DNA of 11,475 bases, taken from assembly GCA_030040815.1 (NCBI GenBank), contig JASHSZ010000344.1:1-11475 (forward strand). The letters run 5' to 3'. The notes under the pieces were generated by a model. It was not told the origin of the DNA. It did no database searches and saw only the letters and a program-made list of their open reading frames with translations. Position 1 is the stretch's first letter. Each line of letters begins with the position of its first letter. The position numbers were made by a program, and so were the translations under genes. This document shows, in pieces, positions 1 to 7,645 of this stretch. The DNA comes from Streptosporangiaceae bacterium (GTDB lineage: Bacteria; Actinomycetota; Actinomycetes; Streptosporangiales; Streptosporangiaceae).

Positions 1-653
1 GCCAGCACGCCGACCCCGGCGGGACCGCCCCACTTGCGGGCGCTGGCGGTGAGCAGTGACCAGCCCGTCGGCGTGGGCAGGCGGCCGGCCGACGCGCCGG
101 CGTCGACCAGCAGCGGCACCCGCGCGCGCTGGCACTCCGCCGCGGCCTCCGCAACCGGCTGGATGGTGCCGACCTCGTGGTTCGCCGACTGCAGGCAGGC
201 GAGCAGAGTGCGGTCACGCTGGGCTGCGGTGGCGAACTCGGCGAGGTCGGCCCGTCCCCACTGGTCCACGCCGGTGATGCTGACCTCCGCTCCGGTGACC
301 CGGTGCAGCCAGTCGGCCGCGTTGAGCACGGCTGAGTGCTCGACCGCGCTGGCAACAAGGTGACCGGCGCCACGGCTGGCAGACTGCCTGGCCTGAACCG
401 CGCCGAGCACGGCCAGGTGCACGGCCTGCGTGCCGGAACTGGTAAACGACACCTCGTCCGGCCGGCAGTCAAGCTCCGCCGCGACCGACTCCCTGGCCTG
501 GTCGAGCAGCAGCCGAGCCTGCCGGCCCTCGCGGTGCAGCCGCGACGGGTCGGCCCAGCCGTCGTCGAGTGCGGCCAGCAGAGCCTCGTGCGCGCTCGGA
601 TGCAGCGGCTCCGCGGACGCTGCGTCGAGGTAGCCGCCGCTGTTTGCGGGCAC
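1..653 (-). CDS. Cysteine desulfurase-like class V aminotransferase, partial
   Basis: PLP-dependent fold-type I enzyme of the NifS/IscS/class V aminotransferase family; canonical members take sulfur from cysteine. The first 217 residues are visible and the C-terminal part, including the loop where a catalytic cysteine would lie, is beyond the left edge. Seen: phosphate-binding SSGTQA (72-77), SAVEHSAVL with the ring-stacking His106, ANHEVGTIQP (157-166), VDAGAS with Asp184 for the PLP nitrogen, and SARKWGGPAGVG with the Schiff-base Lys207. Relative to E. coli IscS, the glutamine after the Asp (Q183) is Ala187 and the His before the Lys (H205) is Arg206, so the chemistry may not be standard desulfuration. 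Start chosen at GTG 653, where the protein begins shortly before GYLDAAS; an in-frame GTG at 668 is possible, and neither has a well-spaced ribosome site. It is divergent from ctaC. Family is confident, substrate is not. Confidence 0.85.
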   Translation of the reverse strand, partial: MPANSGGYLDAASAEPLHPSAHEALLAALDDGWADPSRLHREGRQARLLLDQARESVAAELDCRPDEVSFTSSGTQAVHLAVLGAVQARQSASRGAGHLVASAVEHSAVLNAADWLHRVTGAEVSITGVDQWGRADLAEFATAAQRDRTLLACLQSANHEVGTIQPVAEAAAECQRARVPLLVDAGASAGRLPTPTGWSLLTASARKWGGPAGVGVL

Positions 654-838
654 TGATCCTGCTGCCACGCTCTCGACTCTAGCCAGGCCGCGGTCGGACC
701 GGCGCGGGCCGGGCGCGGCACGCTTGGGGGTACCCACTACGACGACTCGTCGGCGTTGTACTGTTTTCCACGACAAGCTGTAGGACGTCGAACCCTACCG
801 GCTGCTGGAGCCGGGACTTAGCTGCTGGAAGGCCATCT
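654..838. promoter_or_regulatory. Divergent intergenic region upstream of ctaC
   Basis: These 185 bases separate the minus-strand desulfurase-like gene from ctaC and should hold both promoters. The clearest element is the ctaC ribosome site GGAAGG at 827-832, six bases before GTG 839. Weak promoter-like boxes are TTGTAC (756-761) followed after 19 bases by TAGGAC (781-786), and TACTGT (759-764) without a good -35 partner. Neither is convincing by eye. No operator palindrome or riboswitch was recognised. Confidence 0.35.
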
Positions 839-1716
839 GTGAGTCCCAATCACCGGGCCGCCGGGGACGGCGCCCCGCCTGCCCCGGCGAGGGCGCGGCT
901 GATCCGGCGCTGGCTTCCGTGCGCCGTCTTGATGGCCGGCCTGGTCACCATGACGTCGGGCTGCGACGCCACCGATGTCGAGCGGCTCGGGCTGCGCAAC
1001 CCGCTGACCACCCAGGCCAAGCTGATCGTTGACCTGTGGCAGGGCGCCTGGATAGCGGCCTTCGCCGTGGGCGCGGTGGTCTGGGGCGGCATCTTGTGGA
1101 CGGTGATCTTCCACCGCAAGCGCGGCGACCACATTCCGCATCAGGTTCGGTACAACCTGCCGATCGAGATTCTCTACACCGTCGTCCCGTTCATCATGGT
1201 GGGCGTGCTGTTCTACTTCACCGCCAGGGACGAGAACAGGATCGACTCGCTGTCGGCGAAGCCGAACGTGGTCGTGGACGTGACCGGTTTCCAGTGGAGC
1301 TGGGAGTTCCAGTACCCGGGGTACCCGGTCAAGAACTCGGCGCACGGCGTCACCGAGGTGGGCGCCATGTGGAACGGGGAGCTCGGAGCGGCCGCCAACG
1401 AGAACCAGTTCCCGCTGCTGGAGATCCCGGAGCACGAGACGGTCCGGTTCAACCTCACCTCGAACGACGTGGTGCACTCGTTCTGGGTGCTGCCGTTCGA
1501 CTTCAAGCGTGACGTGCTGCCCGATCACCCCAACCACTTCGAGGTCTATACGACCGGGACGCTCTACGGCGGCCCCGACAGCATCGGCCGCTGCTCGGAG
1601 CTGTGCGGCCTCTATCACAGCCGGATGCTCTTCCGGATCAAGATCGTGACGCCCGCCCAGTTCACCGCGTGGATCACGTCGCAGCAGAAGCTGGAGAACG
1701 CATCTGGGGGTGCGCA

Positions 1717-1720
<4 letters not shown>
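839..1720 (+). CDS. ctaC: Cytochrome c oxidase subunit II (aa3 type)
   Basis: Subunit II of the cytochrome aa3 oxidase; its extracytoplasmic cupredoxin domain holds the binuclear CuA centre that receives electrons from the cytochrome cc of the bc1 complex. It has 293 residues. An N-terminal signal ends in a lipobox-like TSGC with Cys42, so it is probably a lipoprotein. Two membrane helices follow (about 66-90 and 108-128), then the CuA domain. CuA ligands are all present: His213, and Cys252, Glu254 (carbonyl), Cys256, His260 and Met263 in [22 protein letters not shown] (151-160) is the aromatic electron-entry patch. Start GTG 839 is set by GGAAGG six bases upstream. Its TGA overlaps the ctaD start in GTGA, so translation is probably coupled. 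No haem c domain is fused to the C-terminus. Confidence 0.97.
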
Positions 1721-3419
<1,699 letters not shown>

Positions 3420-3423
<4 letters not shown>

Positions 3424-3815
3424 AAGTAGAGGCGTACCTCTTCCTGGGCTGCGCCGTGTTCTTCGGCGGGTCCGACATCGTCTACTGGTACTTCTCCCAC
3501 GACCCGACGGGCACCACGGCGCTGGCGCTGGCTGTCTGCCTGGCCTTCCTGGTGGGCTTCTACCTGTTGTTCACTGGCCGGCGGCTGCCGGAGCGTCCAG
3601 AGGACAGCCCGGAGGGTGAGATCGACGAAGGCGTCGGCGAGCTGGGCTTCTTCAGCCCGCACAGCTGGTGGCCGCTGTTCCTCGGCCTGGCCGCGGCGAC
3701 CGCCGCGATCGGCGTGGCGGTCGCGTGGTGGCTGTTCCTCATCGGGCTGCTGCTGACGTTTCTGGCCGTCATCGGGTTCGTCTTCGAGTACTACCGCGGC
3801 TATTACTCGCACTGA
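3420..3815 (+). CDS. ctaF: Actinobacterial cytochrome c oxidase subunit IV
   Basis: Small membrane subunit found in actinobacterial aa3 oxidases, thought to stabilise the oxidase or the bc1-aa3 supercomplex. The 131 residues fit the family's usual length of about 130-140. Four membrane helices are predicted (about 5-25, 33-51, 83-102 and 104-123), with a charged acidic loop at 54-72 and the aromatic segment [11 protein letters not shown] (76-86) before helix 3. Start GTG 3420 overlaps the ctaD stop (GTGA) and has GGAGCAGG (3409-3416) just upstream. It is the last gene of the ctaC-ctaD-ctaF unit; a GC stem-loop follows about 30 bases after the stop. Confidence 0.93.
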
Positions 3816-3845
3816 CGCTCGCCCGGCCGGCAGGCGGTGGGCGGC

Positions 3846-3861
3846 CGCCGCTGCTGCGGCG
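3846..3861. terminator. GC stem-loop between ctaF and methyltransferase
   Basis: A perfect 6-bp stem CGCCGC / GCGGCG with loop TGCT sits in the 57-base gap between two converging genes. It has no T tract, common in high-GC actinobacteria, and could serve both strands. A short all-GC stem can arise by chance at this composition. Confidence 0.35.
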
Positions 3862-3872
3862 AGGCCATTCGA

Positions 3873-4667
3873 TCATGCAGTCGCGCCGATCGCCTGAGCC
3901 AGCCACAGTTCTCTGGTGTCCGAGCGCGTCAGCGTGCCGTTGAACTGGCCGTCAATCAGCTGGCCGAGGCAGCTCAGCAGGCCGTCCCGGGCGGCAGCGT
4001 CGAGTCCCTGAATGTTCGAGAAGGTGCGAAGCAGGTCGAGGTAGCTGGCCGTGGAGTAGTGGTTGACCTGCTCGTAGAGGCGGTGCTCGACCGAGCGGAA
4101 TCTTGGCGAGTCGGCTAGCTCGGGACGGGTCGCGGGCAGGTCGGCGATGACCGGCGGCACGAAGCCTGGCTCGGCGTCGGTATCCCAGCGTTCATAGCAC
4201 GGCTGGCTGCGCACACCGAAGGCATCGGGGTGCGTCCCGACACCCCAGTGCGTGTGGATGATCGCCAGGTAGCCGCCGGGCTTCAAGGCCCTGGCTGCCT
4301 TGGTCACCCTGATGCTGGGATCGACCCAGTGGAAGGCGGTGGCCGAGACCACGAGGTCGAACGGCTCCCGCGGCAGGTCATAGTCCTCGAACCTGCGCTC
4401 AACCACCGCAGCGCCCCGATGCGCCGCGAGCTTGCTGCGGGCGATGGCGGCGAGATCTGCGCCCGGCTCCAGGGCGGTGATGCGCACGCCGCCCTCAGCC
4501 AGCGGAACGGTGATCTGGCCGGTACCGCAGCCGATCTCCAGGACATGATCGCCGGGCTGAAGGCTGGTGAGCGCAACGAGATCATCCAGGACGGCATCCG
4601 GATAGAGCGGCCGCGCCGCATCGTAGAGCGAGGCGACCGAGTTGAACGAGTCAGGCCGACGAGTCAT
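3873..4667 (-). CDS. Class I SAM-dependent methyltransferase
   Basis: Soluble Rossmann-fold methyltransferase of the Methyltransf_11/25 type, 264 residues. Motif I is VLEIGCGTGQ (42-51); the acidic residue binding the SAM ribose is Glu67 in ITALEPG. The motif IV region reads FDLVVSATAFHWVD (about 105-118), and LKPGG followed by LAII is the usual post-motif strand. The N-terminal FNSVASLYDAARPLYPD is typical of this subgroup of small-molecule methyltransferases. No DNA- or RNA-binding domain and no (D/N/S)PPY motif is present, so it is not a restriction-type DNA methylase. The substrate cannot be read from the sequence. Start ATG 4667 has AGGA five bases upstream. It faces ctaF tail to tail and is head to head with the TOPRIM gene. 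Confidence 0.85.
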   Translation of the reverse strand: MTRRPDSFNSVASLYDAARPLYPDAVLDDLVALTSLQPGDHVLEIGCGTGQITVPLAEGGVRITALEPGADLAAIARSKLAAHRGAAVVERRFEDYDLPREPFDLVVSATAFHWVDPSIRVTKAARALKPGGYLAIIHTHWGVGTHPDAFGVRSQPCYERWDTDAEPGFVPPVIADLPATRPELADSPRFRSVEHRLYEQVNHYSTASYLDLLRTFSNIQGLDAAARDGLLSCLGQLIDGQFNGTLTRSDTRELWLAQAIGATA

Positions 4668-4837
4668 GCGGATCCTGCCGTACCGGTCACCAGCGCACGC
4701 TGCCCTTCCGCCGGCTCGATGGATTGGATCTCACGGTACTCGGCGGGTATGCGGCACCACCGCCCGCCGTGCCTGGCGCGCGGTGGCAGGTCTGAGATGG
4801 TGTCACGCGCGCGGCCGCTCGGTATGGTTAGCGGCAC
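4664..4837 (-). CDS. Possible small ORF coupled to the methyltransferase
   Basis: An open frame ends in TGA at 4664-4666, overlapping the methyltransferase ATG in an ATGA. Its C-terminal part (GGRWCRIPAEYREIQSIEP, then EGQRALVTGTAG) looks more protein-like than a random shadow. Possible starts are GTG 4837 (57 residues) or GTG 4864; none has a clear ribosome site. It would overlap the TOPRIM gene on the other strand if that gene starts at 4797 or 4824, but GTG 4837 would not overlap if TOPRIM starts at 4854. No family recognised. It may be only the methyltransferase leader. Confidence 0.2.
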   Translation of the reverse strand: MPLTIPSGRARDTISDLPPRARHGGRWCRIPAEYREIQSIEPAEGQRALVTGTAGSA

Positions 4838-5516
4838 GGACAAAGCTACTTGGATGGACAGCACCCGGCGCCGTGAGCTTGCCAGTCGGCTACTCGACGG
4901 TTACGTGCACGGTCCGGCGGCCGCGACGCAGGCTACGGTCCGGGCGCTGGCGAAGGTGACGGCGGCCGAGGCCGTCGTGCTCGTCGAGGGCATCAGCGAC
5001 CAGATCGCGGTCGAGACACTCGCAGCCCGCCACGGCCGGGACCTCGGTGCCGACCGCGTCGTGGTCCTGCCAATCGGCGGCGCGCACGCGATCACGCGCT
5101 ATCTGGCTGAGCTTGGTCCCGCTGGGGCTGGCCTGAGGCTGGCGGGTCTGTGTGACGTCGGCGAGGAGGACATCGTCCGGCGCGGCCTGGCCAGCGCTGG
5201 TGTCGGCTCGGCTGGGACGCGGGCTGACATGGAGCTACTCGGCTTCTATGTCTGCGTCGACGATCTGGAGGACGAGCTGATCCGCGCGATCGGCACCGAC
5301 CAGGTTGAGGCGCTCATTGACTCGCAGGGCGACCTCGACTCGTTCCGCAGCCTGCAGCGGCAGCCCGAGTGGCGCCGTCAGCCCGTCGGGCCGCAGTTGC
5401 GGCGGTTCCTCGGCAGCGGCGCCAGGCGAAAGCTCCGCTACGCGCGCCTGCTCGCCGGGGCGATGGATCTCGACCGGGTGCCGCATCCGCTCGAAGCGGT
5501 GCTCGCCCGGGCATGA
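4797..5516 (+). CDS. Standalone TOPRIM-domain protein
   Basis: Small protein with a TOPRIM fold, the Mg2+-binding catalytic fold of topoisomerases, primases and OLD-family nucleases. The TOPRIM glutamate is Glu64 in VVLVEGISDQIAVE; the next strand is RVVVLPIGGAHAI (88-100), and GLCDVGEED supplies Asp120. A third acidic group, VDDLEDELI (154-162), follows. No ABC ATPase domain like that of OLD nucleases is present, so automatic labels such as ATP-dependent endonuclease would be wrong. The C-terminus is basic (RRFLGSGARRKLRYAR). The start is uncertain: ATG 4797 (239 residues) has AGG six bases upstream; in-frame ATGs at 4824 and 4854 give 230 and 220 residues and lie nearer the conserved part. 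A weak TTGGAT-18-TATGCG (4724-4753) could be the promoter. Function unknown; nuclease or nucleotidyl-transfer chemistry is inferred from the fold. Confidence 0.78.
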   Translation: MVSRARPLGMVSGTDKATWMDSTRRRELASRLLDGYVHGPAAATQATVRALAKVTAAEAVVLVEGISDQIAVETLAARHGRDLGADRVVVLPIGGAHAITRYLAELGPAGAGLRLAGLCDVGEEDIVRRGLASAGVGSAGTRADMELLGFYVCVDDLEDELIRAIGTDQVEALIDSQGDLDSFRSLQRQPEWRRQPVGPQLRRFLGSGARRKLRYARLLAGAMDLDRVPHPLEAVLARA

Positions 5517-5533
5517 CCGCGCCGCGTGCGCGG
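5517..5533. terminator. GC stem-loop between TOPRIM gene and bicupin
   Basis: CCGCGC, loop CGCGT, then GCGCGG: a perfect 6-bp stem that begins at the base after the TOPRIM stop and fills most of the 23-base gap before the converging bicupin stop. No T tract. A bidirectional role is likely from position; chance pairing is possible. Confidence 0.4.
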
Positions 5534-5539
5534 GCACCG

Positions 5540-6259
5540 TCAGCTCGGGTTCAGAACGCTGCTGCGAGGCGGCAGTTTCGCCGCCGGACTGCCGGCCGGA
5601 TGGAACACCCCGAGGACGCGCATCGGCTGCGACCCGGTGTTCTCAAGGCAGTGCGGCAGTCCGGGCGGCAGGTGCAGGCACGTGCCCGCGGACAGCGCGC
5701 GGTCGGCCCCACCCACGTGAGCGACGCCCGTGCCCTGCAGGACCAGCACCACCTCGTCGTAGGGGTGGCTGTGCTCCGGTGCCCGGCCCGGCGGGATCTC
5801 GCCAACGAACTGCGTGGCCGTCGCGCAGTCACGGCCGGGGCCGAAGAGCACGCGGAACGTCCGGTCTCCCGTCGTCTCCGCCGGGCAGTCTCGCACGTCG
5901 CGGCTGAGCGGCACGGCCGCGCCGCCGGCCGTCGGCAGCGTGTCTCCCGTGGCCGGGTGGGAACTCGGAGCGGGCAGTGCGACGACGTCAAGGCGCAGCC
6001 GGCCGGCTGCGCCGCACTCCAGCTCGTAGGCGGCGCCGGCCGGGAGCCACAGGCCGCGGTCGGGGACAAGCGGAAGTCCTGGCGCGCCATCCAGGTCGAG
6101 CCGGCCCGAGCCTTCGATCACGAACCACAGCTCGCCGCCGTCCCCGGCCGCGCCGGCGTGCCGACCGCGCGGCGGAACCTCGGCCAGGGTGCGGACCAGG
6201 CCGGCACCGCCCGCTCCGGTGCGAGCCAGGACCGTCAGACTGGCGCGGATGTCATCCAT
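5540..6259 (-). CDS. Two-domain cupin (bicupin)
   Basis: Predicted soluble protein of 239 residues with two cupin barrels. The C-terminal domain carries both classical motifs. GRAPEHSHPYDEVVLVLQG gives the metal ligands HxH and E, and GTCLHLPPGLPHCLEN matches G-x5-P-x-G-x2-H-x3-N exactly, so it should bind one divalent metal. The N-terminal domain keeps the fold signature (ELWFVIEGSGRL, GLWLPAGAAYELE) but lacks the His-x-His pair, so it is probably structural. Substrate unknown; bicupins include dioxygenases, isomerases and decarboxylases. ATG 6259 is preferred over an in-frame GTG at 6286 because a good promoter places the transcript start at or near this ATG. No Shine-Dalgarno sequence is visible. 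It is head to head with the DUF2461-like gene. Confidence 0.82.
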   Translation of the reverse strand: MDDIRASLTVLARTGAGGAGLVRTLAEVPPRGRHAGAAGDGGELWFVIEGSGRLDLDGAPGLPLVPDRGLWLPAGAAYELECGAAGRLRLDVVALPAPSSHPATGDTLPTAGGAAVPLSRDVRDCPAETTGDRTFRVLFGPGRDCATATQFVGEIPPGRAPEHSHPYDEVVLVLQGTGVAHVGGADRALSAGTCLHLPPGLPHCLENTGSQPMRVLGVFHPAGSPAAKLPPRSSVLNPS

Positions 6260-6266
6260 GCCCGGC

Positions 6267-6296
6267 AACGTAAGCGCGGACGCCACGATCGGTCAA
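6267..6296 (-). promoter_or_regulatory. Promoter of the bicupin, probably leaderless
   Basis: On the minus strand TTGACC (6296-6291) is followed after 18 bases by TACGTT (6272-6267), close to the actinobacterial housekeeping consensus TTGAC(A)-N17/18-TANNNT. Seven bases separate the -10 box from ATG 6259, which puts transcription start at or next to the start codon. Confidence 0.6.
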
Positions 6297-6345
6297 CGGC
6301 TGCCGTAGCTCAATAAACGGTGCGGGCCGTTGTCGGTGCTGTCGA

Positions 6346-6351
6346 TAGCAT
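6346..6351 (+). promoter_or_regulatory. Possible leaderless -10 box of the DUF2461-like gene
   Basis: TAGCAT fits TANNNT and ends six bases before GTG 6358, which lacks a ribosome site. No -35 box is seen at the right distance, so this rests on spacing alone. Confidence 0.3.
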
Positions 6352-6357
6352 GCCCGG

Positions 6358-6978
6358 GTGGGACCGCGCTTTCACGGGTGGCCAGAGCAGGCGTACGCGG
6401 TGCTCCTGAAGCTGGGCGGCGAGCCGTCGCAGCCGACGAGGGAGCGAGCACGGCGGCACCGCGAGGAGCACGTGCGGCGGCCGATGATCGACCTGCTCAA
6501 CGACCTCGCGGACGCCGACCCGTGGTATGAGGACTTCGCGGTGTGGGGCTACGCAAGCACTGCGTTCTGGTGGCAGAACCAGTGCGGCGTCGTGCGGATT
6601 GCCCGCACCGTCTATATTGCATTCCGCTTCAACGTCGACGGGCTGGGGATCAGTGCCGCCTGGCGGTACGCCAGCCCCGAGCAGATCGCCTCGTTTCGGG
6701 CAGCGGTCGCCGCCGATGAGAGCGGGCGCAGGCTGGCCGAACTTGTGTCGTCGCTTGCTGCGGCCGGGCACGACATACGCGGCGACGTCATGACGCGGAT
6801 TCCGCGCGGCTATCCGCCCGACCACCCCCGTGCCGACCTGCTCAGGCACCGGTCGCTCATCGCGGCCCGCGAGCTTGAGCCCGACATCGTGCGTGACGTT
6901 GAGCCGGTCTACCGCGCGTGCGAGCGGCTGCGCCCGCTCCTCGACTGGTTTAACGATCACGCGGTCGCTGCATCGTAG
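6358..6978 (+). CDS. Divergent DUF2461-like protein
   Basis: Protein of 206 residues, function unknown. The opening [15 protein letters not shown] (5-19), the arginine-rich helix ending [10 protein letters not shown] (38-47), and late [19 protein letters not shown] (148-166) match the layout of DUF2461/TIGR02453 proteins. The most conserved family block, an R-x-RD-x-RFS-K-like basic segment, is missing; the matching region reads [15 protein letters not shown] (61-75), rich in aromatics. The family assignment is therefore tentative and any conserved site may be lost. Start GTG 6358 was chosen because the family begins immediately after it; an ATG at 6350 is out of frame. No signal peptide or membrane helix. 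Codon use is like its neighbours. Head to head with the bicupin, 98 bases between starts. Confidence 0.6.
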   Translation: MGPRFHGWPEQAYAVLLKLGGEPSQPTRERARRHREEHVRRPMIDLLNDLADADPWYEDFAVWGYASTAFWWQNQCGVVRIARTVYIAFRFNVDGLGISAAWRYASPEQIASFRAAVAADESGRRLAELVSSLAAAGHDIRGDVMTRIPRGYPPDHPRADLLRHRSLIAARELEPDIVRDVEPVYRACERLRPLLDWFNDHAVAAS

Positions 6979-7058
6979 CGGGCGGACGTGGTAGCTGCCA
7001 GGATGGCCGGACGGACGAAGTTGAGCACGTTCAGCTGCCGGAGGGCCGTCGCCTCGTC

Positions 7059-7542
7059 ATGCGCATCAGCGGGCCCGCGGCCGGGCTGCCACTGGTGTTT
7101 CACCACGGCACGCCCGGCGCCGTCACCCCCATCCGCGTACTCGAACGAGCCGTGCATGCCCGCGGATTGCGCCTCGTCACCACCTCGCGGCCTGGGTACG
7201 GGCGCTCGACCCGTCAGCCCGGCCGCAGCGTCGTCGATGTCGTCGCCGACACGGACGCGGTGCTGGCCGCGCTGGGCGTCGAGCGCCTCCTCACGATGGG
7301 CTGGTCCGGCGGCGGCCCGCACGCCCTGGCCTGCGCGGCTCGGCTCCCCGCCGCCGCTGGGGTGCTCGTCGTTGCCGGCGTTGCTCCGTACGAGGCTGAC
7401 GGCCTCGACTGGCTGGCTGGCATGGGCGAGGACTCAGCTGCCGGCCGCAGCGACCCACCTTGAGGAAGGCGAAGGTCATCTGCCGGTTGGGATCGGGAAG
7501 CTCAACGCCATGCTCGACGAACTCGTGAAGGCAGCCAGCTGA
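7059..7542 (+). pseudogene. Alpha/beta-hydrolase with internal deletion
   Basis: Remnant of an alpha/beta-fold hydrolase, normally about 270-290 residues. The N-terminal half is readable from ATG 7059 to the TGA at 7463 (134 residues): oxyanion motif FHHGTPG (14-20), SRPGYGRS (43-50), and the nucleophile elbow GWSGGG with Ser83. After [11 protein letters not shown] the frame turns to nonsense. A typical hydrolase C-terminus, [13 protein letters not shown] then LNAMLDELVKAAS, resumes in another frame at about 7453 and ends at TGA 7542. The cap domain and the strand with the catalytic Asp, an estimated 110-130 residues, are gone. Family-like sequence also precedes ATG 7059 ([12 protein letters not shown], from about 7023) without any start codon in frame; ATG 7003 is out of frame. 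Two independent lesions make an inactive gene likely. Assembly error is the alternative. Confidence 0.72.
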
Positions 7543-7620
7543 CCGTGGCACATCGCGCCGACTCATGGGTGCCTCAGTACTACTGCTACAGCAATAGCAT
7601 CGAGGCCCCCATGTGGCGCC

Positions 7621-7644
7621 CCGCCGCCTCCGCGCGGGCGGCGG
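7621..7644. terminator. Strong GC stem-loop between hydrolase remnant and amidohydrolase
   Basis: CCGCCGCC, an 8-base loop TCCGCGCG, then GGCGGCGG: a perfect 8-bp GC stem one base from the amidohydrolase stop codon and 78 bases after the hydrolase stop. It is the longest of three such stems at convergent gene ends here. No T tract; Rho-independent strength on either strand is inferred. Confidence 0.55.
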
Positions 7645-7645
7645 C

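Noticed and set aside
4230..4796. Long N-terminal extension of the TOPRIM gene
   Set aside because: The open frame continues upstream but runs antisense through the methyltransferase and shows no TOPRIM-related sequence; the ATGs at 4797-4854 are better.
3873..5516. Methyltransferase plus TOPRIM gene as a restriction-modification or defence pair
   Set aside because: They are divergent, the methyltransferase is of the small-molecule type without a DNA methylase motif or target domain, and no ATPase, helicase or restriction nuclease is nearby.
6988..7542. 184-codon plus-strand frame as one intact gene
   Set aside because: Only its last 30 or so residues look real (the hydrolase C-terminus). 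The rest is out of frame with the clear hydrolase N-terminal half.
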